Assembly: GCF_009908265.2 (NCBI RefSeq)
Contig: NZ_JAAATX020000001.1
Coordinates: 310,001-374,000 of the forward strand
DNA: 64,000 nucleotides
Source: Paragemmobacter amnigenus
GTDB lineage: Bacteria > Pseudomonadota > Alphaproteobacteria > Rhodobacterales > Rhodobacteraceae
Direction of reading: 5' to 3'
Under the pieces are notes generated by a model. The model saw only the letters and a program-made list of their open reading frames with translations. It was not told the origin of the DNA and ran no database searches. A program made the translations under genes and the position numbers. How positions within the stretch are numbered: the stretch's first letter is position 1; each line of letters begins with the position of its first letter. Shown here piece by piece: positions 9,989-18,978 of this stretch.

Positions 9989-11200
9989 ATGGACTTCGAC
10001 GCCCTCTTCCAGGACCAGCTCGACGCGCTCAAGGCCGAAGGCAACTACCGTGTCTTCGCCGACCTCGAACGCCGCTGCGGGTCCTTCCCCAAGGCGGCCA
10101 ACCACAAGGACGGCCAGGTGCGCGACGTCACCGTCTGGTGCTCGAACGACTATCTCGGCATGGGCCAGAACGAAACCGTGGTAAAGGCCATGGTCGATGC
10201 CGTGCAGACCTGCGGCACGGGTGCAGGTGGCACGCGCAACATCAGCGGAACGAACCACCACCACCTCCTGCTGGAACAGGAACTGGCCGACCTCCACGGC
10301 AAGGAAGCCGCCCTCCTCTTCACCTCGGGCTATGTGTCGAACTGGGCCGCCCTCTCCACCCTCGGCGCGCGCATCCCCAATGCGGTGATCCTGTCGGACG
10401 AAAAGAACCACGCCTCCATGATCGAAGGCATCCGCCATTCCCGCGCCGACAAGGTGCTGTGGAAGCACAACGACTGGCGCGACCTCGACCGCAAGCTGCA
10501 TGCCGTGGGCGACCGGCCCAAGATCGTGGCTTTTGAATCCGTCTATTCCATGGACGGCGACATCGCCCCCATCCGCGAAATCGTCGAAGTCTGCGAAGCC
10601 CACGGCGCGCTGTCCTATATCGACGAAGTCCACGCCGTCGGCATGTACGGCCCCCATGGCGGCGGCGTGACCGAGGAACTCGGCCTCGCCCACCGCATCG
10701 ACCTGATCGAGGGGACCTTGGGCAAGGCCTTCGGCTGCGTCGGCGGCTACATCACCGGCTCTGCGGCGCTGTGCGATTTCGTCCGCAGCTTCGCCTCGGG
10801 CTTCATCTTCACCACCGCCCTGCCCCCCGCCGTGGCCGCCGCCGCCGCCGCCTCCATCCGCCACCTGAAACAATCGGACGAGGAACGCCGCGCGCAAAAG
10901 GCCAATGTGGCGAAACTCCGCGCCAAACTCGACCGCGCGGGCATCCCGCATATGGCCAATGACAGCCACATCATCCCCGTGATGATCGGCGATCCGGTCA
11001 AATGCCGCATGATCTCGAACATCCTGATGGATGACTGGGCGATCTATGTCCAACCCATCAACTACCCCACCGTGCCCAAGGGGACGGAACGGCTCCGCAT
11101 CACCCCCGGCCCGCTGCATTCGGACGCCGATATCGACCATCTGGTGACCGCCCTCGCCTCGCTCTGGCAGCGCTGCGCCGTGGCCCATGCGGTGGCCTGA
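9989..11200 (+). CDS. hemA: 5-aminolevulinate synthase
   Basis: PLP enzyme that condenses glycine with succinyl-CoA, the first step of alphaproteobacterial tetrapyrrole synthesis. It has 403 residues; the PLP lysine is Lys246 in [10 protein letters not shown], with the preceding [10 protein letters not shown] aspartate and the early CSNDYLGM and [12 protein letters not shown] motifs. Its placement at the end of the acsF-puhE run ties precursor supply to pigment synthesis. Rhodobacter species often carry a second isozyme (hemT), which is not in this window. Confidence 0.96.
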   Translation: MDFDALFQDQLDALKAEGNYRVFADLERRCGSFPKAANHKDGQVRDVTVWCSNDYLGMGQNETVVKAMVDAVQTCGTGAGGTRNISGTNHHHLLLEQELADLHGKEAALLFTSGYVSNWAALSTLGARIPNAVILSDEKNHASMIEGIRHSRADKVLWKHNDWRDLDRKLHAVGDRPKIVAFESVYSMDGDIAPIREIVEVCEAHGALSYIDEVHAVGMYGPHGGGVTEELGLAHRIDLIEGTLGKAFGCVGGYITGSAALCDFVRSFASGFIFTTALPPAVAAAAAASIRHLKQSDEERRAQKANVAKLRAKLDRAGIPHMANDSHIIPVMIGDPVKCRMISNILMDDWAIYVQPINYPTVPKGTERLRITPGPLHSDADIDHLVTALASLWQRCAVAHAVA

Positions 11201-11289
11201 AAAAATATCTTCACCGCCTGTTCACGAAGTCTTGCCACACCGAAACACCGATCCAGTTTACAGTCGCCCAAGAAACCGGGAGGATCCCC

Positions 11290-11766
11290 ATGAAGACCAA
11301 ACTGACTGCCCTTGCCGCCCTGTCCACCCTCCTCGCTGCCCCCGCTTTCGCGGCCGGCGACGCGGAAGCCGGCGCCAAGGTGTTCAACAAGTGCCAGACC
11401 TGCCACGTCGTCGCCAACGAGGCGGGCGAAGTGCTGGCGGGCAAGAATGCCAAGACCGGTCCGAACCTCTACGGCGTCGTGGGACGTGCGGCAGGCACCT
11501 ATCCGGAATTCAAATACGGTGACTCGATCATCGCCCTTGGCGCCGGCGGCTACACCTGGACCGAGGCCGATCTGGCCGTCTATCTCGCCGATCCGGCCGC
11601 CTTCCTGAAGGAAAAGCTGGGCGACGACAAAGCCAAGTCCAAGATGTCCTTCAAGCTGAAGAACGAAACCGAAGCTGCCGACGTGGCCGCTTTCCTCGCC
11701 ACCTTCTCCGCCGCTGCGGCACCTGCCGAAGGCGAAGCCGCGGCCGAAGGTGAAGCGACGAACTGA
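11290..11766 (+). CDS. cycA: Cytochrome c2
   Basis: Periplasmic electron carrier between the cytochrome bc1 complex and the photo-oxidised reaction centre. The 158-residue precursor has a signal peptide cleaved near residue 21 (APAFA/AGDA), a haem site CQTCH at residues 35-39 and the sixth-ligand methionine at about 119 (KSKMSF). Inserts typical of the long c2 type are present, and there is an unusual Ala/Glu-rich C-terminal tail of about 16 residues. A GGGAGGA ribosome-binding site lies upstream. The hemA-cycA adjacency is standard, and an intrinsic terminator follows. Confidence 0.93.
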   Translation: MKTKLTALAALSTLLAAPAFAAGDAEAGAKVFNKCQTCHVVANEAGEVLAGKNAKTGPNLYGVVGRAAGTYPEFKYGDSIIALGAGGYTWTEADLAVYLADPAAFLKEKLGDDKAKSKMSFKLKNETEAADVAAFLATFSAAAAPAEGEAAAEGEATN

Positions 11767-11785
11767 TCCGCCATAACGGATGGAA

Positions 11786-11819
11786 AAAGGCCCGTCTGCC
11801 CCCGGCAGGCGGGCTTTTT
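11786..11819 (+). terminator. Intrinsic terminator after cycA
   Basis: An 11-bp stem (GCCCGTCTGCC / GGCAGGCGGGC, one G-T pair) with a CCC loop at 11790-11814, followed by TTTTT and preceded by AAAAA. It ends the plus-strand photosynthesis transcript. Confidence 0.85.
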
Positions 11820-11824
11820 CATGC

Positions 11825-11958
11825 AAGAATTTTCTGGCGAAAATTCTTGAAAACGATCCTTCTGCGAAGGATCGCCCCGTCGCGGCCAACCGTCATTCCC
11901 GATGCGACCCGAAGTTTCGCCAGAATCTTCGTCCCGAAGGATTTTCGCCAGAAAATCC
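11825..11958. repeat. Tandem hairpin array I (four stems sharing a TGGC/GCCA loop)
   Basis: Four consecutive inverted repeats: 11825-11848 (stem AAGAATTTTC), 11854-11874 (CGATCCTTC), 11910-11931 (CGAAGTTTC, one mismatch) and 11939-11958 (GGATTTTC). Each closes on TGGC, GCCA or, in the second, TGC, always flanked by TTC and GAA. Stems differ while the loop and its flanks stay constant. The array fills the gap between cycA and the converging urt operon. Stems 1, 2 and 4 recur almost unchanged in array II at 51005. Confidence 0.8.
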
Positions 11959-12022
11959 GTCCCCCCCCCGGGTTCGTCGACCCTGTCGCCCCTCGCGGGC
12001 GGGGATGCAGGCCGCCGCCCCC

Positions 12023-12718
12023 TCAAACCGAAACCGTTGCCCGCAACTCCTCTTGCGACAGCTCCGCCTTCGCCCCCTGCAGGGCCACCGCGCCCCGCTT
12101 CAGCACATAGAACCGGTCCGCCAAGCCATAGGCAAAGTCGAAATACTGCTCCACCAGCACGATGGCCATATCCCCCTTCCCGCGCAGATAGGAAATCACC
12201 CGCCCGATCTGCTGGATGATGTTGGGCTGGATGCCTTCCGTCGGCTCGTCCAGCAGCAGCACGCGCGGCCGCATGATCATCGCCCGCGCAATGGCCAGTT
12301 GCTGCTGCTGCCCGCCCGACAGATCGCCCCCCCGCCGGTGCCCCATGTCCTTCAGCACGGGGAACAGCTCGTAGATCTCCTCCGGTATCCGGTGCTCCGA
12401 TCTTGGCAGCAGGGCAAAGGCCGTCTCCATGTTCTCCTTCACCGTCAGCAGCGGAAAGATCATCCGCCCCTGCGGCACCACCGCAAGCCCGCGCCGCGCC
12501 ATGCCCTGCGGCGGCAGCTTCGGCACCTCCTCGCCGCCCAGAAACACCTTGCCCCCCGACCGCGGATGCGTCCCCGCCAGCGCCTTGAGCAACGATGTCT
12601 TGCCCACCCCGTTCGTCCCCATCACGCAGGTCACCTCGCCCGCCCGCGCCTCCATGTCGATGCCATAGAGGATCTGCGACCCGCCGTAATGCAGCGTCAG
12701 CCCTTCGGTCCTGATCAT
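12023..12718 (-). CDS. urtE: Urea ABC transporter ATP-binding subunit UrtE
   Basis: LivF-like ATPase of the urea importer, driving transport together with UrtD. Walker A GTNGVGKT is at residues 34-41, the signature is LSGGQQQQL and Walker B is VLLLDEP, followed by [12 protein letters not shown], which is diagnostic of UrtE. The frame is open further upstream, but the ATG at 12718 overlaps the urtD stop (ATGA) and gives the usual 231 residues. It is the last gene of the operon; no clear T-rich terminator follows, only hairpin array I. Confidence 0.95.
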   Translation of the reverse strand: MIRTEGLTLHYGGSQILYGIDMEARAGEVTCVMGTNGVGKTSLLKALAGTHPRSGGKVFLGGEEVPKLPPQGMARRGLAVVPQGRMIFPLLTVKENMETAFALLPRSEHRIPEEIYELFPVLKDMGHRRGGDLSGGQQQQLAIARAMIMRPRVLLLDEPTEGIQPNIIQQIGRVISYLRGKGDMAIVLVEQYFDFAYGLADRFYVLKRGAVALQGAKAELSQEELRATVSV

Positions 12719-13461
12719 CACCCGCGCCCCAGATAGACTTCGATCACCTGTTGGTTCTTCGTGACATGGTCCAGCGACCCCTCGGCCAGCACCGCGCCCT
12801 CGTGCAGCACGGTCACCTTGCACTCCAGCCGCCGCACGAACTCCATGTCATGCTCCACCACCACCACGGCGCGGGTCTTCGCCATCTCGACCAGCAGCCG
12901 CGTCGTATGTTCGCGCTCGGCCAGCGTCATGCCTGCCGCCGGTTCGTCGACCAGCAACAACCGAGGCTCCTGCGCCAGCAGCATCCCGATCTCCAGCCAC
13001 TGCTTCTGCCCATGGCTCAACTCCCCCGCCTTGCGCGACAGGGCATCGGCCAGCCCCACCTCCTCGGCCAGCGCCTGCACGCGGTCGCGATCCGCCGCCC
13101 CCTCGCGCCAGAACAGCACCCGCCACGGGGCGCGATGCGCCTTCAGCGCCATGGTCAGGTTCTCGGCCACCGTCTGATCCTCGAACACCGTGGGCCGCTG
13201 GAACTTGCGCCCCACCCCGGCGCGCGCGATCTGCGCCTCGGACAGGGACAAGAGCGACACCGACCTTTCGCCAAAGGTCACCGTTCCCGCATCCGGCCGC
13301 GTCTTGCCCGTCACGATGTCCATGAAAGTCGTCTTGCCCGCCCCGTTCGGGCCGATGATCGCCCGCAACTCCTGCGCGCCGATGGAAAAGGACAGGTTGT
13401 TGATGGCGCGGAACCCGTCGAAGGTCACCGACACGCCCGACACTTCCAGAAGCGCAGTCAT
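12718..13461 (-). CDS. urtD: Urea ABC transporter ATP-binding subunit UrtD
   Basis: LivG-like ATPase paired with UrtE. It has 247 residues, Walker [10 protein letters not shown] at 37-45, the signature [13 protein letters not shown] that distinguishes UrtD, and Walker B LLLVDEP. It overlaps both urtC (start) and urtE (end) by four bases, so translation of the three genes is coupled. Confidence 0.95.
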   Translation of the reverse strand: MTALLEVSGVSVTFDGFRAINNLSFSIGAQELRAIIGPNGAGKTTFMDIVTGKTRPDAGTVTFGERSVSLLSLSEAQIARAGVGRKFQRPTVFEDQTVAENLTMALKAHRAPWRVLFWREGAADRDRVQALAEEVGLADALSRKAGELSHGQKQWLEIGMLLAQEPRLLLVDEPAAGMTLAEREHTTRLLVEMAKTRAVVVVEHDMEFVRRLECKVTVLHEGAVLAEGSLDHVTKNQQVIEVYLGRG

Positions 13462-14708
13462 TCCTTCGCCTCCCGCTCCATCAGCGCGCCATCATCGGGG
13501 CCAAGCGCCGCGCCCTTCCGATCCGGCGACCGCACCCCCGCCCACAGGTCGAACAGCCCGCCCATCCCCTTGGGCGCAAACAGGGTCACCGCCACGAAGG
13601 ACAGGCCCAGCAGAACCAGCCACCAATCCACCCAGTTGACCGTATAGAACCCGAGCGGCACCGAAGGCGCCCGCCCCCCCGTGAACCACGACGACAGAAG
13701 CGACACGAAGGCCGCCCCGATCACCGCGCCATAAAGCCGCCCGCGCCCGCCGATCGCCACCCAGACTGCCAGATAGATCGACGCGATGGGCGCCAGCTCC
13801 GCCGGATTGATGATCCCCGCCTGCGGATAGTAAAGCGCCCCCGCAATCGCCGCGATCACCGCCGTCAGGGTAAAGACGAAGAGTTTGTATCCCTCCACCG
13901 AATATCCCAGAAACCGCACCCGCTGCTCGTCATCCCGGATCGCGCGGATGACCGACCCGAACTTGCCCGACACGACCCAGGCCAGCAGCACATATCCCGC
14001 GCCCAGCGCGAAGGCCGACGCCCAGAAGAACCAGACCGACAGCGCGTCCTGCGACACATCCCCCAGCCCCGGCAGGTTCTGCAACCCCGACAGCCCGTTA
14101 TTGCCCCGCAACCCGCTGTCGTTCTGGAAGAGGTACAGCGCCAGCGCCAGCGTCATCGCCTGCGTCAGGATCGACAGATACACCCCCGTCACGCGGCTGC
14201 GGAACGCCAGCCACCCGAAGACCAGCGCCAGCCCCCCCGGCACCAGAACCACCAGCGCCATCTGCGCCCAGAAACTGTGGGCAAAGGCCCAGATCGGCGG
14301 AAATTCCGACGCGCCCACGACCCCGAATATCTGCACGGCGATCCCCTGCCGCACCTCCTCGGGCGTGGCGGGCAGCCCCCCCTGCGCCAGCGCCGCGACC
14401 ACGATCTCCTCGGTCCGGGCATACATCAGCCACATGCCCAAGCCATAACCGCCCAGCGCGAAGAACGCCATGTGGCCAAGGGAAAGGATGCCCGCATAGC
14501 CCCAGATCAAGTCCATCGCCAGGGCGACAAGGCACAGGCACAGCGTCTTGCCCAGCGTCTTGACGAAGGAGGTGGAGAGGAACGCCACCCCATAGGCCTC
14601 GGACAAGACCGTCACCCCCAGCGTGAAGAGCGCAAGGATCAGGATGAACCACAGGACAGAGGGGTTCTTTGCCAGAAAGGACCGCTCCACAAAGGTTTGG
14701 CGCGTCAT
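13458..14708 (-). CDS. urtC: Urea ABC transporter permease UrtC
   Basis: LivM-like inner-membrane permease of 416 residues with about ten hydrophobic segments and the transmission loop around SVIRAIRDDEQRVRFLGYSVEGYKL, which contacts the ATPase. It overlaps urtD by four bases. The 88-bp spacer from urtB holds an interspersed repeat copy. Confidence 0.94.
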   Translation of the reverse strand: MTRQTFVERSFLAKNPSVLWFILILALFTLGVTVLSEAYGVAFLSTSFVKTLGKTLCLCLVALAMDLIWGYAGILSLGHMAFFALGGYGLGMWLMYARTEEIVVAALAQGGLPATPEEVRQGIAVQIFGVVGASEFPPIWAFAHSFWAQMALVVLVPGGLALVFGWLAFRSRVTGVYLSILTQAMTLALALYLFQNDSGLRGNNGLSGLQNLPGLGDVSQDALSVWFFWASAFALGAGYVLLAWVVSGKFGSVIRAIRDDEQRVRFLGYSVEGYKLFVFTLTAVIAAIAGALYYPQAGIINPAELAPIASIYLAVWVAIGGRGRLYGAVIGAAFVSLLSSWFTGGRAPSVPLGFYTVNWVDWWLVLLGLSFVAVTLFAPKGMGGLFDLWAGVRSPDRKGAALGPDDGALMEREAKE

Positions 14709-14738
14709 GTCAGCCTCGCGCAGGTTGCGCCGTCGGAC

Positions 14739-14785
14739 CGGGGGCCAGCCCCCGGACCCCCGGGATATTTGAGAACGGAAAATGA
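14739..14785 (+). repeat. Interspersed G/C-rich repeat, copy 2 (GGAAAATGA variant)
   Basis: Hairpin GGGGGCCAGCCCCC followed by ACCCCCGGG, ATATTTGAGAAC and GGAAAATGA. It shares the left part with copies 1 and 4 but has the alternative tail also seen at 60636-60776. It lies within the urt operon between urtB and urtC and is oriented against transcription. Confidence 0.7.
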
Positions 14786-14796
14786 GGGGGGCATCC

Positions 14797-16755
14797 TCAA
14801 TCCCCCGCCGCGCGGCCCTTCAGGGCGATGATGCCCCGCGGCCGGAACTGGATGAAAAGGATGATGAAGAGGATCATGTAGGTCTGCGCCGCCAGCGTGT
14901 TGGACGGGTTCAGCCATTCGATCCCCTTCTGCAGCACGCCGATCAGCGCCGCCCCCGCCAGCGTGCCCCAGATATTGCCTACGCCCCCCACGACCACCGT
15001 CATGAAGCTTTGCACGATGTAATCCGAACCGAGCTCCGAGGTGACCTTGGCATAAAGCCCGATCGCCACCCCCGCGATCCCCGCGATGCCGGAGCCGAGG
15101 CCGAAGGTCAGCATGTTGATGCGGTCGGGGTTGATCCCCATGCTTGCGGCCATGGACGGGTTCTGCGTCACCGCCCGCACCTCCAGCCCCAGCCGCGTGC
15201 GCCTCATCAGCCACAGGAAGAACAGCAGGAACACCAGCGCCAGCACGAAGATGGCGATGCGGATATAGCTGATCGAGACCACATCGTTGAAGGTCAGCGC
15301 ACCATCCAGCCATGCCGGCGCCGTCAGGGGCCGCGCCTGCGTGCCAAAGACGTTCTTGGCGATCTGCTGCAACGCGATGGAAATGCCGAAGGTCGCCAGC
15401 AGCGTCTCCAGCGGGCGCTTGTAGAGATGGCGGATCACCAGCCGCTCCATCGCCACGCCTGCGGCAAAGGTCACGGCAAAGGCCAAAGGCAGCGCCACGA
15501 GGATGGAGAGCGTGTAATCTGCGATGAAGAGCTGCACCACATAGCCCGTATAGGCGCCCATCATGATGAACTCGCCATGCGCCATGTTGATGACGCGCAT
15601 CACGCCGAAGGTGATGGCCAACCCGATGGCCGCAAGGAAATAGATCGACGCCAGCGACACCGCATCCAGCGCAAGGTCCGCCGCCTGCATCGCGCCGACC
15701 TTCATGCCGATGGCATCCAGCGCCGCCTTGGCCGCCGTCGTCACCGCGGCATCCGGCTCTGCATAGACTTCGGCAAAGCGGTGCGCGGCAATCGCCGCCT
15801 CCACCTCGGCATCGGTCGCGGCCTGCGGGACGGTCCCCGCCGTCTCCAGCGCGGTATAGGCCCGCTCGCGCGCCGCCTGCGTGCCCAGATCGGCCACAGG
15901 CACCCCGCCCACGGCCCCGTCCACGATATTGGCCAGAAGCGCGGCCCGCGCCTCTTCCACCGTCAGCCGCGCGGGGGCCATTCCGGCAGCGACCAGCAGG
16001 TCATAGGCCTCGCCCCCGGTCAGGTCGCGCCCCGGCACCAGCATCCGCGCGACATTGGCCCCTTCGGGCGGGTCACCGGCAAAGGCCATGCGCGTGGTGG
16101 CCAGAAGCGGGTTCAGCGCCGCGCGCAGGTCCAGCCCCAGATCGGCCCCGAAGCCTTCGATCGCCGCCACCCGTGCCGCCGGATCGGGATCGAAGCGCAG
16201 CGTCAAAAGCCGCTCCAGCCGCGCCTTCTGCGACAGGAGCGCGGGATCGGCCTCGGTCTCCAGCGAGGCGCGCAGGGGTTCGAGGTGATCCGCCGACGGG
16301 TCACGCGCGATGGACTCCACCGCCCCCGCCCGCCGTGCAGGGTCCGGATCGGACAGGGTGAACTGCACCAGCGCCGTCGCGATCAGACCGCGCACACCGG
16401 CATTGGGGCGCAGCTCCATGATATCGGACCTCGCCGCCATCCCCGCATCCGCCCCGTCCAGCCCGCGCAGCGCCCAGCCATCGCCGGACCTGTCGATCAG
16501 GAAGAAGGCCCCGTCCGCCTTCCGCAGCCCCAGCCCCTTTTCGGCCCATGCCGCCAGAACGGTCGCGGCCAGCGGATCGCCGCTTTCGGCCAGTGCGGCA
16601 ATCACGGGGGCGATCTTCGCCCGCGTCGGCTTCTCGATCAGCGCGCGGTTGGCCGTCAGGATCTCGGCAGCCCCCTGCGCCAGCGCCGGAGCGGGGCAGA
16701 GCGCGGCAAGGGCCAGCAGCACAGCCGTGGCAAGGGAAAGGAGGAACGGTCGCAT
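14797..16755 (-). CDS. urtB: Urea ABC transporter permease UrtB with long periplasmic N-terminal domain
   Basis: LivH-like permease. The 652-residue product has a signal peptide (cleavage near ALAQ/GA), about 330 residues of Ala/Leu-rich helical repeats (RRAGAVESIA, RVAAIEGFGA) resembling HEAT repeats, and then the membrane domain from about residue 365 (LASIYFLAAIGLAITFGVMRVINMAHGEFIMMG). Other UrtB proteins also carry an N-terminal extension but are commonly near 530 residues, so this one is long. A hairpin separates it from urtA upstream. Confidence 0.93.
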   Translation of the reverse strand: MRPFLLSLATAVLLALAALCPAPALAQGAAEILTANRALIEKPTRAKIAPVIAALAESGDPLAATVLAAWAEKGLGLRKADGAFFLIDRSGDGWALRGLDGADAGMAARSDIMELRPNAGVRGLIATALVQFTLSDPDPARRAGAVESIARDPSADHLEPLRASLETEADPALLSQKARLERLLTLRFDPDPAARVAAIEGFGADLGLDLRAALNPLLATTRMAFAGDPPEGANVARMLVPGRDLTGGEAYDLLVAAGMAPARLTVEEARAALLANIVDGAVGGVPVADLGTQAARERAYTALETAGTVPQAATDAEVEAAIAAHRFAEVYAEPDAAVTTAAKAALDAIGMKVGAMQAADLALDAVSLASIYFLAAIGLAITFGVMRVINMAHGEFIMMGAYTGYVVQLFIADYTLSILVALPLAFAVTFAAGVAMERLVIRHLYKRPLETLLATFGISIALQQIAKNVFGTQARPLTAPAWLDGALTFNDVVSISYIRIAIFVLALVFLLFFLWLMRRTRLGLEVRAVTQNPSMAASMGINPDRINMLTFGLGSGIAGIAGVAIGLYAKVTSELGSDYIVQSFMTVVVGGVGNIWGTLAGAALIGVLQKGIEWLNPSNTLAAQTYMILFIILFIQFRPRGIIALKGRAAGD

Positions 16756-16776
16756 GGAATCCTGCGGCAGGAAGAA

Positions 16777-16800
16777 GGGGGGCCGGCGCAGCGGCCCCCC
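16777..16800 (-). terminator. Hairpin between urtA and urtB (partial terminator)
   Basis: A nine-bp stem GGGGGGCCG / CGGCCCCCC with a six-base loop, followed on the transcribed strand by TTCTTCC. It sits right after the abundant binding-protein gene, where such attenuators are common in ABC operons. Confidence 0.55.
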
Positions 16801-16815
16801 GTGTTGCGGATCGGC

Positions 16816-18099
16816 TCAGTAGTTGGACTTGAGCTGCACGCAGGTCTTGGTTTCGGAATTGTACATCCCGCAGCCCAGACCCGGCCAGTCGGCCTCGAGC
16901 ACCGCCGATTCCGGCAGGAAGTCGGTCCATGCATCGCCCGCGACCGGTTCGGTCTGGCTGATGATGTCGAACTGCCCGTCATCGCGGATCTCGCCGATCA
17001 GGACGGGCTTGGTCAGGTGGTGGTTCGGCAGCATCGTGGCGGTGCCGCCGGTCAGGTTGGCGACCTCCTGCCCGTACATCGCCTCGCGCACCGGATCGAC
17101 ATCGGTGGTACCGGCCTTCTCGACCGCCTGCGCCCACATCTTGAAGCCGATATAGGTGGCTTCCATCGGGTCGTTCGTCGTGCGCGCCTCATCCCCGATG
17201 AAGGCATGCCAGGTCTTGATGAACTCGGCATTCTCCGGCGTCTCGGCCGACTGGAAGTAGTTCCACGCCGCCAGATGGCCGACGAGGTTCGTCGTATCCA
17301 GACCCGCCAGTTCCTCTTCCCCGACCGAGAAGGCAACCACGGGGATCTTGTCCGCGCTCACACCCGCCGCCGCCAGCTCCTTGTAAAAGCCGATATTGGC
17401 GTCGCCGTTGATGGTCGAGATCACGCCCACCTTCTTGCCATCCGCGCCCAGCGCCACCACGTCCGACACGATCTTGGACCAGTCGGAATGGCCGAAGGGC
17501 GTGTAGTTGACGAAAATGTCCTCCTTCGCGATCCCCTTCGAGATCAGGTAGGATTCAAGGATGTTGTTGGTCGTGCGCGGATAGACATAGTCGGTGCCGA
17601 GCAGGGCGAACTTCTCCACCCCCAGCTCTTCCAGATAGTAGTCGACCGCCGGAATGGCCTGCTGGTTCGGCGCGGCCCCCGTGTAAAATACGTTCTTCGA
17701 GCTTTCCTCGCCCTCGTATTGCACCGGATAGAACAAGAGCCCGTTCGACTCCTCGATCACCGGCAGCACCGACTTGCGGCTCACGCTGGTCCAGCAGCCG
17801 AAGATCACGTCCACATCCGACACGGTGATCAGCTCGCGCGCCTTCTCGGCAAAGAGCGGCCAGTCGGATGCGGGGTCGACCACCACCGCCTCCAGCTTCT
17901 TGCCCAGCAGGCCGCCCTTCTTGTTCTGCTCCTCGATCATCATCAGGACCGTGTCCTTCAGTGTGGTCTCGGAAATCGCCATCGTGCCCGACAGCGAATG
18001 CAGGACGCCCACCTTGATCGTGTCCTCCTGCGCCAGCGCGGCACCGGCAAGGGCCATGCCCATCGCGCCGCCCAGCATCATTCCCTTCAATCCGTTCAT
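16816..18099 (-). CDS. urtA: Urea ABC transporter substrate-binding protein UrtA
   Basis: Periplasmic urea receptor (Peripla_BP_5 family). The 427-residue precursor has a signal peptide cut near residue 23 (GAALAQ/ED), then TIKVGVLHSLSGTMAISE, the family hallmark, and FGCWTSVSRKSVLPV. I start it at the ATG at 18099, preceded by GAGAGGA, rather than at the open-frame start 48 bases upstream. It is the first gene of urtABCDE. Nitrogen control is expected, but no convincing NtrC or sigma-54 site was found upstream. Confidence 0.95.
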   Translation of the reverse strand: MNGLKGMMLGGAMGMALAGAALAQEDTIKVGVLHSLSGTMAISETTLKDTVLMMIEEQNKKGGLLGKKLEAVVVDPASDWPLFAEKARELITVSDVDVIFGCWTSVSRKSVLPVIEESNGLLFYPVQYEGEESSKNVFYTGAAPNQQAIPAVDYYLEELGVEKFALLGTDYVYPRTTNNILESYLISKGIAKEDIFVNYTPFGHSDWSKIVSDVVALGADGKKVGVISTINGDANIGFYKELAAAGVSADKIPVVAFSVGEEELAGLDTTNLVGHLAAWNYFQSAETPENAEFIKTWHAFIGDEARTTNDPMEATYIGFKMWAQAVEKAGTTDVDPVREAMYGQEVANLTGGTATMLPNHHLTKPVLIGEIRDDGQFDIISQTEPVAGDAWTDFLPESAVLEADWPGLGCGMYNSETKTCVQLKSNY

Positions 18100-18552
18100 G
18101 GATAATCCTCTCTCGAGGCCGCCCGAAGCCACCCTTCCCTTTCGCAAGGCGGGTCACTATCTTCGAGAGGCAACTCCGGTTGCACCCCGTGCGGCGGGGG
18201 CGGACTTCCACATCATGTCCCCTGCCGCACATCCTTCCTGTTCTTGTCGGCACCTTTCGGCCCCGCAAGGGAAGACAACCGCCTTCGCCGCGCCGCGGCA
18301 ACCATGGCGGACATTGCCGGCGGGCCACCGCCCGAAACTCGGCCCGAGCGCCCGAAATTTCCGCAGCCACAGGGCACAAGCCGAAACTTTGTGCAACCAC
18401 AGCGCGCGCGCCCTCCGACTCGGGCCGGTTTCGGGCGGCAAAGCGTCGGGAACGGCCAGCGGGGGCCACATCCACCCGACAATCCCGCTGCCCTCTCTGG
18501 TCGTCGGCTCAAGTGGCGCTATGCTGGCCGCCTGTGCAGTCAAAGGTGACCC
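18100..18552. other. Intergenic region between divergent urtA and a lipoprotein gene
   Basis: 453 bases without a supported gene. The only structure noted is an interrupted dyad at 18374-18394 (GCACAA, nine bases, TTGTGC) flanked by a near-repeat of GCAGCCACAG/GCAACCACAG type. It is a candidate regulator site, but the spacing is too long for NtrC. Open frames crossing the region are G+C artefacts. Confidence 0.4.
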
Positions 18553-18870
18553 ATGAAAAACGCCGCCCTCCCCCTCCTCGTCGCCGTCCTGCTGGGCGGA
18601 TGCTATGCCACGGTTCCGGTCAATCCGGACGGCAGCCGCCAATATGGCGCGACGCGGCAGTTCATCCTGCCCACCGGACTGGGCCTGAACGTCACGCGAA
18701 AGGGCAACCAGGCCGAGATCCTCTATCCGATGGAATATCCCCTGACCGACGCCGAGGCCGCCGATTACATCGAACGCGGCACGGGATGCAGCCCGACCTA
18801 CCTCGTCTCCAGCCGGACCACGTATCACAACGGCGGCATCTTCCGCGTCTACGATCTGGCCTGCGGCTGA
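18553..18870 (+). CDS. Small putative lipoprotein, function unknown
   Basis: A 105-residue protein with a signal peptide and lipobox LLGGC; Cys17 would be lipidated. The mature part is short, with YPMEYPLTDAEAADYIERG and a C-terminal pair of cysteines. No enzymatic motif is seen. The ATG follows GGTGACCC. It is followed by a 108-bp gap containing an inverted repeat, then another secreted protein on the same strand. Confidence 0.75.
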   Translation: MKNAALPLLVAVLLGGCYATVPVNPDGSRQYGATRQFILPTGLGLNVTRKGNQAEILYPMEYPLTDAEAADYIERGTGCSPTYLVSSRTTYHNGGIFRVYDLACG

Positions 18871-18930
18871 CGACGGCACGAAATGCCGCATCCAAAGGGC
18901 AAGACCCACCGCCATGCCCGTGTTGACTTC

Positions 18931-18972
18931 CCCTTTCGGCAGCGCCCATCTGCTGGGGTCAAGCCGAAAGGG
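18931..18972 (+). promoter_or_regulatory. Inverted repeat covering the ribosome-binding site of the next gene
   Basis: Perfect 10-bp arms CCCTTTCGGC (18931-18940) and GCCGAAAGGG (18963-18972) separated by 22 bases. The right arm contains the GAAAGGG Shine-Dalgarno of the gene starting at 18979. In the mRNA this stem would hide the ribosome-binding site, and as DNA it could be an operator. Confidence 0.5.
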
Positions 18973-18978
18973 TAACAT

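Noticed and set aside
9239-11188. A 649-codon minus-strand open frame opposite puhE and hemA
   Set aside because: Shadow of conserved photosynthesis genes with no ribosome-binding site or recognisable domain.
11825-11958. Hairpin array as a CRISPR array
   Set aside because: Units are palindromes with variable stems, not constant repeats with unique spacers of fixed length, and no cas gene is present.
14782-18105. A 1,107-codon plus-strand open frame opposite urtA and urtB
   Set aside because: Composition is Arg/His/Gln/Pro-rich and repetitive as expected for the shadow of high-G+C coding sequence; it runs through two well-supported genes and has no family motif.
18374-18394. GCACAA-N9-TTGTGC as an NtrC site for the urea transporter
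   Set aside because: Spacing between GCAC and GTGC is much longer than in NtrC sites, and no TGGC-N-GC sigma-54 promoter lies downstream at the right distance.
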